Shown piece after piece: positions 12,824 through 23,875 of a stretch of 64,000 bases of DNA; position 1 is the first letter of the stretch; each line of letters begins with the position of its first letter. A program made the position numbers and the translations under genes. Source of the stretch: Blepharisma japonicum (lineage: Eukaryota > Ciliophora > Heterotrichea > Heterotrichida > Blepharismidae); the NCBI GenBank assembly GCA_949751835.1, contig CATKHK010000085.1, positions 119,663 through 183,662 on the forward strand, read 5' to 3'. A model generated the notes under the pieces. That model had not been told where the DNA came from and did not search any database. It saw only the letters and a program-made list of their open reading frames with translations.

Positions 12824-13819
12824 TTCTTATTTTTCGAAATATATATGAATCTTAATTATCTAAAATACTCGACAATTATTTGATAACATAATATTTTAGC
12901 AAAGTTAGCTCTTTAAACTGATAAATTAATTTTTATAAATTCGAAAAGAAAATTTGTTACATTTAAAGAGATAGAGAGTAAGAGAGCATTTGCAATAGCT
13001 TCATTAGCTTCCATATATAATTATTATAAATATTAAATTATAAGATAATAGCAGAAATTATATTTGATGTAATAAATAACTTTGACTTTTTATAAGAAAA
13101 TAAATGTAATTGCATCACATAATGGAAAGTTTATATTTTCAGTAAAATTAAAATATAAATAAAGAATAAGGATTTATAATTTTTTAATCGATATTTCAAG
13201 TTTAGACTCTCTATTAGAAGATAAAAACTGCAATTATCTATCATGAATTTAAATATTAAATTTAACTTATTTAATGAGTCCTCTTATTTTTATGTTAAAG
13301 TTATTTTCAAAAACTTATAAATCGATTAATATTTCTAAATATTATCTTAAAGCTCTGCAAAAACTTATTTTTTGTGATATTCAGAAATCCACTTACATAA
13401 CTGGAAAAATATTTTGTTTTTTTTTCTAGTTTTTGGGATTATCAACTCCCTATAAGTTCTAAATAAATTTTGAAACGTTTATTCTTGAAAATTATGCATA
13501 CTTCATAAAATAACTTTTATTTAAATTCATCATCAAAATATTCATACTCTAGATATAAAAGTATGAATAATAAGCGTTTTGTATAAGTAAATTTAATTCC
13601 TTTTGTATGCTTTCTATTAAAAAATAAGCAGATAATCTAAAATAACTAAATAATTTTTTCACAAATTATAGTTGCAGATGCTATAAAACTTTAAATAGTA
13701 AAATATTTATAATTTTATCTTGAAATCCAATATAATCTTCTAATTTTCAAAAATTCTTCCAATCATATGTCCTATTTTATTTTTCACTAAAAATCACATC
13801 TTTAGGAGAATCAATAAAA
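12824..13819. other. Spacer, nothing recognised
   Basis: About 1 kb of AT-rich DNA between the divergently transcribed FOP-like gene and the first choline-kinase-like gene. It presumably holds both promoters. I see no open frame, repeat or structured element worth calling. Confidence 0.6.
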
Positions 13820-14863
13820 ATGTCTATCGAAGAACTCCATGCTTCAGCAGTCGAATTTATAGTGTCCCACATCCCCGAATGGGTCTCAGCAACCCTTGAA
13901 AATACCACACTAACCCGCTTAACAGGCAACTCAAACAAAGTCTATTTAGTCGAGACCACTTTAAATGTAACACCATCCAAGCTAATTTACCGTGTTTTTG
14001 GCCCTGACCACACCACAATAAAGTCTCGAGAACGCAAAATATTTAATGCACTTTCTGCATTAGGCCATGCCCCAAAAACATATGGGGATTCTGAGATAGA
14101 AAGATTAGAAGATTATTTGGAAGGGTTTGAACATGTTCCAAGGACGATGTTCTATGACCCGCTTATATTAGACCTTGTAGCTAAAAAGCTTAGAGTTCTG
14201 CATTCTATTGATATAAGTCACGCTTTGGAAGGAGAACCTATCATGGTTGAAGAAAATCCAAGAAGATGGAGAGAATATAATTTAAACAGATTAAGCGAAA
14301 ATCCGAATTTTATTCACGTTGAAGAAGCAAGAAGAGAAATTGAAGAATTATTAAGTCCTCCTCTATGAGATATGTATCTGGATATACTTCCAAGGAATTC
14401 CCCTATAGTATTTTCTCATCTTGATCCCAATCCTCTTAATTTCTTATACAACCCAGAACTCCAACAAGTCTATTTTATTGATTTCGAGTTCTCTGGATAC
14501 GGGTATCGAGCGATTGATATTGCCCAAGTACTTGATGGAGTTCCTTATGATTTTTTGCATAAAGAATATCCTTATTGGAAATATTATGAAGAATTAACTG
14601 TAAGCGACGATGTTATTGAAAATTATGTGAGGGCTTATGGAGAAGGAGCTGAAATGTGGGTGGAAGTTAAAAGATGCTTGATAGCTTCACAATATATTTG
14701 GGCGACGTGGGGATTAGCTTCTTATAAAGGACCTTCAAGCGGATATGATTATTTGGAATATTCATTGCAAAGGTTTAGAAGGTTTAAAGCAGAGTGTGCA
14801 GCTTTTAAAGAAGTGGGCACTGAGGAGTGGCTGGAGAGAGGGAGAAAGCGGTTTTCAGAATAA
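13820..14863 (+). CDS. Choline/ethanolamine kinase-like protein (copy 1)
   Basis: A 347-aa protein; a single TGA at 14366-14368 (residue 183) is Trp, since the paralogue at 15510 has TGG at that site. It belongs to the choline kinase/aminoglycoside phosphotransferase fold. An N-terminal lobe holds LTGNSNKVYLVET and LIYRVFG (the beta strand with the ATP-binding Lys region is short and divergent). The catalytic loop is SHLDPNPLNFL (about 199-209, equivalent to H-N-D-x-x-x-x-N) with Asp202 and Asn207. The metal-binding motif is IDFEFSG (about 220-226). These enzymes phosphorylate choline or ethanolamine at the start of the Kennedy pathway. The usual HND is HLD here, with Asp kept. It is the first of a tandem pair, 646 bp apart. 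Substrate is inferred from family only. Confidence 0.85.
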
Positions 14864-15509
14864 TTAATCGTAATAATCGAACTATTTAACTTTTAATAGG
14901 AAAATCGATAATTATAAATAATCAAAAGCATTTTATTGGAAAGTGATAAAAATCAGTTATAAGAAAAAATAGCATGATATTATTTTTTATAATGAATTTG
15001 AATGATTTATTATTTCAGCCACCTTCGTATTGTTAAGTTGGCAATTTTTTAATTATAAAAATTGTTTTCACAAATAAATTATACAAATACCTTATGTTAT
15101 TAATTGTTTGATTCATATAATTCTCTGACTTCTTCTGCAATTAATAAAAAAGTCATCCATGCAGTGCAAATTAAAGATGAGAAAAAAGGCAACAAATGTT
15201 ATTAAATTTCTTTGATCTTATAATAGCCTTCTAAAAGTCGATTTTCAAAGAAATCTTTGTTTTATTATTCTTAGACCTCGATTTTTATAAACCTTGATAT
15301 AAGACCCAATTTTGCTTCTTCTAAAAAAGATCAGTAAATTTTTGAAAAAATTAAGATAATCTTCGAATACTTTGCCTATCAAAATCCTTTAAACTTATAA
15401 ATTAAATCCTAGCTAATTTCAAATTATTTCTTAAAGCTACCCAAAAAATTTAAATTTTCATCTTTCATGTCCTTTTAATCGCCATATCAAAGGAGAATTT
15501 ATACTTAAA
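14864..15509. other. Spacer between choline-kinase-like genes
   Basis: About 650 bases of AT-rich sequence with no supported gene. The last bases before ATG 15510 (GGAGAATTTATACTTAAA) resemble those before 13820 (GGAGAATCAATAAA), consistent with a duplicated 5' leader. Confidence 0.6.
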
Positions 15510-16571
15510 ATGTCAATTGAAGAGCACCATGTGTCCGCTGTTGACTTTATTAAAACACATATAAGAGCATGGCGCTTTGCGACCTTAGAAAATACCTCAA
15601 TAACTTTATTGACTGGTAATTCTAATCGTGTGTATCTTGTCCAGACAACCCTTAATATTTCTCCGTCAAAACTAATTTACCGTGTATTTGGTCCTGATTA
15701 TATCACAAATAAATCAAGAGAACGGCGAATTTATAATAAACTTTCGTCATTAGGCTATGCCCCAAAAACATATGGGGAAAGCACCCGTGAACGCATTGAG
15801 CATTTTCTTGATGGTTTTGGGCATTTGTCGAGAAATATGCTACATGACCCTGTAATTATTGACCAAGTGGCAAAAAGACTAAGAGTTATTCACTCAATTG
15901 ACATGAATGAAGTACTTGGTGGTGAAACTATTATGACTGATGAAAATCCTAGAAGGTGGAGAGAATTTAATAACAACAGAATTGAGAACAATCCAAACCT
16001 GATTCACAGACCTGAAGCTAGAGGCGAAATTTTAGAGTTACTAACTTGCCAGCAATGGGATGCTTACCAAAATATTTTACCTAGAAATTCACCAGTAGTT
16101 TACTCTCATCTCGATCCTTCACCAATAAACTTCCTCTACAATTCACAGATTAATCAAGTTTATTTTGTGGATTTCGAGTTTTCTGGACTTAGTTATAGAA
16201 GCATGGACTTTGGCTTACTATTAAATGAAATTACCTATGACTTTTTATATGACAAATTCCCATATTGGAAATACTGCGAAGAATTAAAAGCGACTGATGA
16301 AATTGTGGAACGCTATGTAAGAGCTTATGGAGAAGGCGCAGAAATGTGGGTAGAAGTAAAACAAAGCTTAATAGCCAGCAACTATATATGGGCTATGTGG
16401 AGTTTAGCTTCTTATAAAGGTCCAAGTGAAGGCTATGACTTTTTGGAATATGCATTGACTAGGTATAGAAGGTTCAAAAACGAATATCAACAATTTTTAG
16501 AAAATGGAGGGCTTGAAGGACTTATCCGAAGGTCAAGAGAAATTTTCGCTGTTGAAAATTCAAGTACTTAA
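15510..16571 (+). CDS. Choline/ethanolamine kinase-like protein (copy 2)
   Basis: A 353-aa tandem paralogue of the gene at 13820, alignable along its whole length and without in-frame TGA. It has the same N-lobe signature (LTGNSNRVYLVQT, LIYRVFGPD), catalytic loop SHLDPSPINFL and metal-binding VDFEFSG. The NPRRWREF substrate-binding-region motif and GEGAEMWVEVK near the C-terminus are also shared with copy 1. At the position of the copy-1 TGA it has TGG (QQWDAY), a direct within-window proof of the code. A decayed third copy of this gene's 3' end lies at 18040-18275. Likely cytosolic; substrate unproven. Confidence 0.86.
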   Translation: MSIEEHHVSAVDFIKTHIRAWRFATLENTSITLLTGNSNRVYLVQTTLNISPSKLIYRVFGPDYITNKSRERRIYNKLSSLGYAPKTYGESTRERIEHFLDGFGHLSRNMLHDPVIIDQVAKRLRVIHSIDMNEVLGGETIMTDENPRRWREFNNNRIENNPNLIHRPEARGEILELLTCQQWDAYQNILPRNSPVVYSHLDPSPINFLYNSQINQVYFVDFEFSGLSYRSMDFGLLLNEITYDFLYDKFPYWKYCEELKATDEIVERYVRAYGEGAEMWVEVKQSLIASNYIWAMWSLASYKGPSEGYDFLEYALTRYRRFKNEYQQFLENGGLEGLIRRSREIFAVENSST

Positions 16572-16885
16572 ATAAATTTACAAAAATAATAAAAAATCAT
16601 GAATTGCTTTTAAGCTTTTTCTCGAAGTTTTATTAATTTATATTTGCATTAGAAATATTAATAGATGTTTAATAATAGCAAATAAATATAATAACTTATT
16701 TTCTTCCTCGCTATAAATTCAATATAAAAATATATTAACTAATATTTAAATGTCTAAAATATTGTAATTTTATAATATTTATTGCCCTAATTTTATTAAA
16801 GAATAATCTAAAGCATCATGGATTTTAAAACACTTGAAAATTTAATGATATTGTTAAGTTCTTTAATTTAATCCCACTATGGCTT

Positions 16886-17653
16886 TTATCTTTTAACGAT
16901 AATTACTTGCTGTTGACCAAATCCTTGCTGATTTTGAGGGATAAATCCAAGAACATTCACATTTGCATTGCCTGCTAAAGGCGCACGATTGCCTGTATTA
17001 CCTTTAGCTTCCAGTAGATTCTTATATCCTTTTTGGAAAACACAAATGTAAAGTAAAACAAAAATTGGCATCAAAATCATCAAAGCTAAAGCCATTTTAG
17101 CTCCATCCTTTGCACAAGGATCAGGTGTATCTGAAAAACTTCCATCAAAATCACAGCTTCCACTGAATTTTGCTTTAGAATATAAAAGCCATAAAATTGT
17201 TCCTGCAATATGAAAACCAAGCATTAAGACCGCTTCTAAATATGGCCTATGGAGGCGCATAAATCTTGCTTTCCCTGTAAAAATCCATTGAAAAAAGGAA
17301 TAAGTCCAGACGAGCAACAATAAAAGCGCTATGGCATCTCCTATGCTCATAAAAATGCTTCCTTTGTATAAGTTATCTATCATTTTGCAAATTCCGGAAT
17401 CTCTATATGTGTCATTATCACAGTTATCTTTCCAATAGTCATGCCAATATTCGTTGACATCTGAATTTGCAGAGGTTTCTGTAAGTTTGAAAAGTGACCC
17501 TTGAATTAGCCCGCTAGGACCAAGCTCAACCCATTTATTCGATAAGATGGAGATGACTATAAGTACAGCCATCAAGGCTTGAGAAAGGAAAATAACTGCC
17601 CACCAAATCCTGTGGTCGATTTTGTAGATTTTCGGAATTCGGGCTAATGGCAT
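16886..17653 (-). CDS. Four-pass (claudin/PMP22-like) membrane protein, copy 1
   Basis: A 255-aa protein starting MPLARIPKIYKIDHRIWW. Four hydrophobic segments lie at about 18-42, 100-122, 138-158 and 187-210. The first large loop holds WVELGPSG and two Cys; the second holds CDFDG and the family hallmark CAKDG. LHRPYLEA precedes TM3. The C-terminal tail is Gln/Asn-rich (NQQGFGQQQ). Topology resembles claudin/PMP22/Sur7 tetraspans, but the claudin W-x-LW-C-C signature is not evident, so family assignment is by topology only. It is the most diverged of eight same-strand copies between 16.9 and 31.7 kb and contains no TGA. Function unknown; cell cortex or membrane is the natural place. Confidence 0.8.
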   Translation of the reverse strand: MPLARIPKIYKIDHRIWWAVIFLSQALMAVLIVISILSNKWVELGPSGLIQGSLFKLTETSANSDVNEYWHDYWKDNCDNDTYRDSGICKMIDNLYKGSIFMSIGDAIALLLLLVWTYSFFQWIFTGKARFMRLHRPYLEAVLMLGFHIAGTILWLLYSKAKFSGSCDFDGSFSDTPDPCAKDGAKMALALMILMPIFVLLYICVFQKGYKNLLEAKGNTGNRAPLAGNANVNVLGFIPQNQQGFGQQQVIIVKR

Positions 17654-18039
17654 ATTTATAGGAAAAATTGTGTTTGGAAAATTATGGAGTTTGGATTTTT
17701 ACTGATTTGAAAATATGAAAAATTATGTATTGGTTAATTTAAAATTTAATATTGCATAAAGATGGAATTTAAGGAAGAATAAAATTGTTTTATTTTCTTC
17801 ATAAAGTTTTTGATTTTTGAGGTTTTTGACTAAAGTATATAATTGGAGCTTTTTTACGATTTTTGGAGGGTTTTGATTAAATCAATGATTAGGAACAGTA
17901 AATTTGCTGATCAATTAAGGGAAATATTGCAAGCATTTTATTGATTCTCTACCTTACTGTGCTATTCTTTTCTACTTTGAATCTGATCAATGCCGATAGC
18001 CCTTTCTATAAAATATTTTATTATAGATCCAAAATATGT

Positions 18040-18275
18040 TGGGATTGAGGAAAAAGGCACCTAAATGTGGAGATAGATATAAAAGAAAGCTCAATAGTAA
18101 GTAGCTATTTTTGAAGATTTGCTTCTTATTAAAACCTAAGTGAAGATCGTGATATTTTTAAATATAATTTGACTAGGCTTAGAAGATAAAAAATGAGCTT
18201 AAAGCACACTGAAAAAGGAAGGGATTGAAGAACTCATACGAAGCTCAAGACAAATTTTCTCAAAGGCATCAAAAT
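18040..18275 (+). pseudogene. Fossil 3' end of a choline-kinase-like gene
   Basis: This plus-strand stretch aligns with the last 80 or so codons of the 15510 gene: remnants of the GEGAEMWVEVK region (aaatgtggagatagatataa), the LASYK segment (gcttcttattaaa), TRYRRF (actaggcttagaagat) and GLEGLIRRSREIFA, the last still readable as GIEELIRSSRQIFS near 18222-18265. Several indels and stops separate these blocks. Its place between membrane-protein copies 1 and 2 suggests that a segment including the end of the kinase gene was duplicated with the membrane gene. Confidence 0.7.
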
Positions 18276-18617
18276 TATCAAAAGAAGAAAATTAATAAAA
18301 ATTTGAAAAATTAAAGTTACTGAAAGAGCTTGGCGATTTTATGTGCTTATAAAAGAAAAACTATCAAAAATTATATTATTATGAAAAACAATAAAATACC
18401 CAAAGCTTATATTTCTTTCTTTAAAAATCTAGGTCATTTCAATTTTAAAATAAAAATTATATTAGCATATATAAAATATTGATGTCAAAATCTATAATAT
18501 TATAAGATTCATTAGCATTATTTCTTTGGAAAATAATAAAAGTATGATATTTTAAAAAATAGTTTCATTTAATTGTCATTACTAAATTTATTAGTTATTC
18601 CATAAAGGAAGATATAG

Positions 18618-19463
18618 CTATTGTGGGTAGCCATAATATTGTTGAGGTTGTCCATATGGCTGCTGTGGTTGACCATACGGTTGCTGTGGTTGGCCATATG
18701 GTTGCTGTGGTTGGCCATATGGCTGCTGCATATAAGGTTGTTGTGAATACCCTTGAGGATTTTGTGGAACAAATCCAATAACATTCACATTATTCCCTAA
18801 AGGCGCATTTATTTCTGTCTGATTTCTAGCTTTCAGCAACTCTTTATGCCCAGCTTGAAAAACAGCAATAAAAATCACAACAAAAATGGGCATCAAAATC
18901 ATCAAAGCCAAAGCTATTTGTGCTCCATCCTTCGCACATGTATCAGGAACATCGTCATATGTCCCATCCCATTCGCAGGTTCCGCTGTACTTGGCTTTTG
19001 CATCAGCTATCCATATAATTGTTGCTGCATAATGAAAAGCTACCATTGCGACTGCTTCAATATATGGCCTATGCAAACTCTTCTTTGTAAAAATTCATTG
19101 GAAATAAGAAAGAGCCCATAGTAGCAAGCATAAAAATGATAGGGCTTCTCCTACGCCCATACAAATGCTCCCAACATATAAGTTATGGATCATTTTGCAA
19201 AGCCCAAGGTCTCTTCATTGGTCATTGTCACAGTAGTCTTTTCAATAGTCGTGTCAAAATTTGTTTGTATTAGTAGTCCCTGAGGTTCCATTAATTTGGA
19301 AAAGTGACCCTTTTAATAAGCCTTCAGGGCCTAGCTCAACTCATTTGGTTGATAATATGCTGGCAACCATAAGGATCAATGTCAAAAGTTGGGAAAGGGA
19401 AATCACTGCCCACCAGACTCGGCAGTCTATATTGAAAATTTTTGGGATTCGAGCTAATGGCAT
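18618..19463 (-). CDS. Four-pass membrane protein, copy 2, with Gln/Pro-rich repeat tail
   Basis: A 281-aa member starting MPLARIPKIFNIDCRVWW at 19463. Five or more TGA codons in the first half are Trp: for example LSTK-TGA-VELGP where copy 1 has TGG, and HDY-TGA-KDYCDND. Features follow the family: four hydrophobic segments, KSLHRPYIEA before TM3, CEWDG and DTCAKDG in loop 2, and an MILMPIF start of TM4. The cytoplasmic tail ends in about five repeats of the heptad QQPYGQP, encoded by a 21-nt tandem DNA repeat. It ends with TAG. Only the second half is open under the standard code. Confidence 0.85.
18645..18730 (-). repeat. 21-nt tandem repeat encoding QQPYGQP
   Basis: Four near-identical 21-nt units (ggttggccatatggttgctgt and variants) code the Gln/Pro/Tyr tail of membrane-protein copy 2. 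Units differ by a few transitions. Such in-frame repeats change copy number easily by slippage, and the other copies of the family have different tails. Confidence 0.8.
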
Positions 19464-20258
19464 ATTATAATTTGTGTTGAGAAATTAAGAATTTTGTGAT
19501 AAATGGAAGATTTATGTGATAGAATTTATTCACCAGGCAGTTAAAAATGGACTTTTTGACTAATTTTTAATTTATCGATATTTATATTGGGTTTACCTTT
19601 TATAAGCTGCTTAAAAATAACTATTTTCTTATGAATGTGAGTTAATATAAATAAAAATATCATTATTAGAAAATAATTATTTGTTTTATTAAAGTCTGAT
19701 TAGACTTTGGTAGCAAAGTATTAATATCAAAATTTTTATGCATAAAACATAAAAATTTGAATTAATTTATTTCTGTCTTTTATATAAAATATGCATTCTA
19801 AAGTACAAAAAATATGAACCTATTTTAATTTAAGTTATAATGTCTAAATCATATAATACTTTAAAAATAAAATAATTGATTCTGCTGAAAGAATGCTGAT
19901 GTGCTAAAAATACAGAGAATAAGCCTGAAAGTTGTTAGCACAAGAAAATATTACTGAATAATTGACAGTATAAGAAAGAAATAAACTATAAATAATATAA
20001 GGACATTTAAAAAAGATACTATGCCAATCACTAATCTTATAAATTCTTTATCATGCTATTTAAAGATTATTTTGATACTCACAATTGCTGTTATTGCAAA
20101 AGTAATCCTGCTAGACCAGCCTTCTTTGATTATTTTTTATTTTAATGGGAGATTTATTTTGCATAAGACGAAAAAGTTAATTATAAAAGGAAATCTGCTA
20201 AAACAAATTTAATAAAGAATAATTTATTTAAATTAATGTTATCCTTGGAACGCAGAGT
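19464..20258. other. Spacer with a small open frame
   Basis: About 800 bases between membrane-protein copies 2 and 3. A plus-strand frame of 63 codons (20021-20212) begins with a Met and is hydrophobic; it faintly resembles the TM1 and first-loop region of the neighbouring family in inverted orientation, but the match is too weak to call. Otherwise AT-rich with nothing recognised. Confidence 0.4.
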
Positions 20259-21050
20259 TTACTGTTGATAATTCATATATTGCTGATTAAGTGCAGAATA
20301 CCCTTGCCCTTGTACTAGATTAGGCTGAGAAGCTTGATTAAACTGGGGAGCATATTGCAGTGGAGGTACATAGCTCGAAATCTGAACTGCCTGTCCTTCA
20401 CTCCTTGTTCTTTCTGCCATAAGGTCTGTATGTGCCACCTGGAAAACGCAAATAAAAATCGTCACCACAATTGGCAAAAAAATCATCAAAAACAAGGCAA
20501 TATTTGGCCCATCTTTAGCACAAATTGTAGGAATATCTGTTTTATTCCCATCCCATTGGCATTCACTCTTAAACTTCGCATGTGCATTTGCTAGCCACAC
20601 TATAGTTGCCAAATAATGGCAAATAACTACTGCTATCGCCTCACAATAAGGTCTATGTAATAAGCATATTTTAAGATTCCCGCACTTTATAATATAACTT
20701 ACAAAGTAGGTAATCCACACAAGCAGGAAAAAGAAGCCAATTCATTCAAAAGTAGCGTAAGAGTTGCCTGCTATGCCCAGATCTTTGATTAGCTTGCAAA
20801 TGGAAAGCCAATGTAGACCATCGCAGTGTTTATCGTAACTGTCCCAGTAATACTCGTTTTCAGCTGTTCCGAGGAACTCTTTTTGATAAAGCAATCCTCC
20901 TTTTATGATATTTGGATCTAGCTGAACCCACTTGGTTGTGAAAATAGAACCAAGCATGAGGGTAAAAATTAGAATTTGAGACCCCGCAAAGATTGCCCAC
21001 CAGATCCTGTGATCAAGCCTAAAAATTTTTGGGATTTCGATGATTGGCAT
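20259..21050 (-). CDS. Four-pass membrane protein, copy 3
   Basis: A 263-aa family member. The frame is open further upstream (to 21092) but the start is set at 21050 because MPIIEIPKIFRLDHRIWW matches the N-terminus of all copies. One TGA (20739-20741) is Trp in the FE-W-IGF segment of TM2. Loop 1 has WVQLDPN and two Cys; LLHRPYCEA precedes TM3; loop 2 has CQWDGNKTDIP and CAKDG. The tail is rich in Gln, Pro and Tyr and ends NQQYMNYQQ. The DNA upstream has a threefold repeat (21093-21450). Confidence 0.82.
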
Positions 21051-21092
21051 ATATTTATTATATCTAGGCAAATTTAATGTAGAAAAATGCAT

Positions 21093-21450
21093 AATGGATT
21101 GACGTGTAATGGCATTAGAGAATATTAGAATTTGTAAAGATATACAAAACTATTTAAGAATAATCCCAGGTAAAGCTAAAAATTGAAGTTAGCCATAGGA
21201 TAAATCTATATAAGTTTAATGGAGAAATTTAAAAATGGACTGACGTGTTGCGATATCAGGTAAGATTAGGAATCATAGAAATTTTAGAACTATTTAAAAG
21301 TAATCGTGAGTGAGATTTAGAGCTTATGATATCATATTTGTGAATTTAGTAAGATATATTTATATAAAAAATTTGATAGAAAAATTCAAAAATTAACTGA
21401 CATGTAATTATATCAGACGAGATCGGTATCCTCAACTAAAGCAAAATAGG
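21093..21450. repeat. Three decayed ~130-nt repeats upstream of membrane-protein copy 3
   Basis: Three segments (about 21093-21190, 21222-21330, 21383-21450) share the order aaaatgg-tTGACGTGT-...-atatcagg-...-agaatt...actatttaa-aataat. Similar words occur just upstream of copy 4 (25480-25580). They look like repeated copies of the family's 5' flank, which would include its promoter. Confidence 0.5.
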
Positions 21451-21838
21451 TTAATAGATTCTATATGCAAATACCAATCTATTATGCTGTGAGAAATATT
21501 AATCTAACGCAGAACACACAAGCACTTAATTTTTTATTAAGCAACAGCTATTATAAGAAAATAGTTGATAAATATGTTGAAATTAATATTGCATTTCTCC
21601 AGACTACACTATAGCTTATCATTCTTATGCTAAAACTCTAAAATTCTAATAATTAGTATAGAGCATATAATCAAAGTGTTTTTTGTATGGCTGAGATTTT
21701 TATTAATTTTGAATAAAATGCATATAATTTTAAAGCATGATTTTCATAGCAAGAATTTATAACTTACCAGGATAAAATCTGTTTTTATTAAGCATTGTAA
21801 CCGAGCTTTAATTTAAATAAAATATACAAAAACTAAAT

Positions 21839-23875
21839 ATGTTTCAAGAAAACAAGGACTGATATTATTGGCTCAATCAGGGCAATATTTTCAATGACAA
21901 TAATAAGCTTCTTGAAGCGATAGAATGCTATGATGCAGCAATAAGATTCCAACCTGATTGCGCTGATGCTTACAATAATAAAGGCAATGCTCTTAGCAGT
22001 TTAGGAAGAAATCTTGAAGCTATAGACTACTATGATGCAACAATAAGTCTTCAACCTGATTTTGCCGAAGCTTACAACGGTAAAGGTGCTGCGCTTAGTA
22101 GCTTAGGAAGAGACCTTGAAGCGGTAGAATGGTATGATGCAGCAATAAGACTTAAAATCGATTTTCTTTATGCTTACAATAATAAAGGCCGTTCTCTTCG
22201 AGTTTTAGGGAGAAATCTTGAAGCGCTAGAATGCTATGATGCAGCAATAAATCTTAAGCCTGATGATCCTTCTGCTTATTCTAATAAGGGCTATACTCTT
22301 TATCGCTTAGGAAGAAACCTTGAAGCAATAGAATTTTATGACGCAGCAATATGACTTAAACCTAATGATGCTTCGATTTATTCTAATAAAGGCATGGCTC
22401 TTTATAACTTAGGAAGAAACCTTGAAGCAATAGAATGTTATGATGCTGCAATAAGTCTTATGCCTAACCTTAAGGAAGCTTACAATAATAAAGGCAATGC
22501 TCTTAGAGGCTTAGGAAGAAATCTTGAAGCGATAGAATGCTATAGCATAGCAATAAGACTTGATCCAAATTACCCTTTATATTACTGTAATCGTGCTAAA
22601 ACTTTTAATGACCTTGGAAGAGAAAGAGAAGCTATGGATGATTTTAACAAAGCTTATGCTATCATGCTGGAGCAACAGCATTGCGGCAGTGCGCTTTCCA
22701 ATGGCAATATGGCGCTTATAAATACAGCTTTAAGCCAAGATAGGCTGCTACTGCTTAACAAAATCTCCGAGCTTCAAAAGATTGCCCTTGAGTTTAAAGA
22801 AGAATTACAGCAGCTTGAAAGCAATTTTGGAGACAATACGCAACTTTACAAAGAGATTGATGACAACTACGCAAGGATTGAGAATAGGAAAGCAGAAATC
22901 ATTAAAAATGTAGTGGATCTTATCGAATCCAAAAATCAAGATCAAGAATTGCGTCAAAATGTTTCAAACGCTAATGATCAGATCAAAATATTGTCAGAAG
23001 AACTAAGTAGGCTTAGAAATGAAATGAAATGTGTTGCAGAACAAAAAATAAGCAGAAGCGAGATAGAGTCTTATGCTATTAAAATAAATCCTGAGATAGA
23101 AAAAAAACCAGAGCTTAAAAATTATTTCGACGCTTTATATGATAGGCTACATTGTGCTCTTAATGAAGCTGAAGTAATATGCGGCGGAAGAAATGTTGCA
23201 ATTAATAATCCAAGTGCTAAGGTTTTTGCCTTATCAAAAGCTATAGAACTTACTCCCTTTTTTGGAGGCCTAATAAGCAATACCTTCTCATTGGTTACTG
23301 AGAAAATAAATGAAAACAGTGTAAGAAGGTACGCAGTAAAGCTTAAAAGTGCGATGGGTTCAAATCCTGGTGAGAGAGAAAGCACCATTAAAAAAGCAGC
23401 AGAAATGATTACTTTAAATAGCAAAGATAGACTAGATAGCATTGAAACAAATCTTGAAGTAGCATACTGAATAAACAAAGGAATTATCGCTAAATGCAAA
23501 GATTTTTTTATAGTAGACGCAGACTATATGATGCATCAAAACAAGCCTCAAATTTTAGGCTGTATAGATGCTTTAAAGATAATACATGCAATTGATGATA
23601 ATAAGATCACACAAAACTCCAGTTCTGATTTAACTGTAATGCAAATGGCTATAGTGCCATATACATATAAGTTTACTAAAGGCAATACGGTAAGCGCAAA
23701 TCGTGAGCAAAAAGTTTGTTGCAAAATTTTTTATATTAATCAAATAGTGTATGCTAACCCTTTACTTAACAAGCCAAACCTGCTTAAAGAATTAAGCACT
23801 GCTAAAGGCTTACCCATTTTTAAAGTCTTAGACTGTTATAATGCCTTTATGAAGTTTGATCTTGATGTAGAATAA
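21839..23875 (+). CDS. TPR-repeat protein with C-terminal coiled coil, 678 aa
   Basis: One frame from ATG 21839 to TAA 23873-23875. TGA codons at 21860, 22352 and 23468 are read through as Trp; the one at 22352 (AI-W-LKPND) replaces an Arg codon of the repeat. Residues about 8-280 contain eight 34-residue tetratricopeptide repeats of the form YNNKGNALRGLGRNLEAIEC-YDAAI-L-P, nearly identical in DNA as well, which indicates recent expansion or conversion. Residues about 300-400 are coiled-coil-like. A conserved-looking C-terminal domain with no known match to me follows. TPR arrays act as protein-binding scaffolds. The regular repeats resemble TPR proteins of Rickettsiales, but TGA use shows it is at home here. 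It is inserted, in the opposite orientation, within the membrane-protein array. Confidence 0.85.

Noticed and set aside
20021-20212. 63-codon hydrophobic frame as a separate gene
   Set aside because: Too short, no paralogue, and in a spacer; only a faint likeness to the first part of the tetraspan family.
21839-23875. Bacterial contamination as the source of the TPR gene
   Set aside because: The frame uses TGA as sense and lies between host genes with host-like composition.
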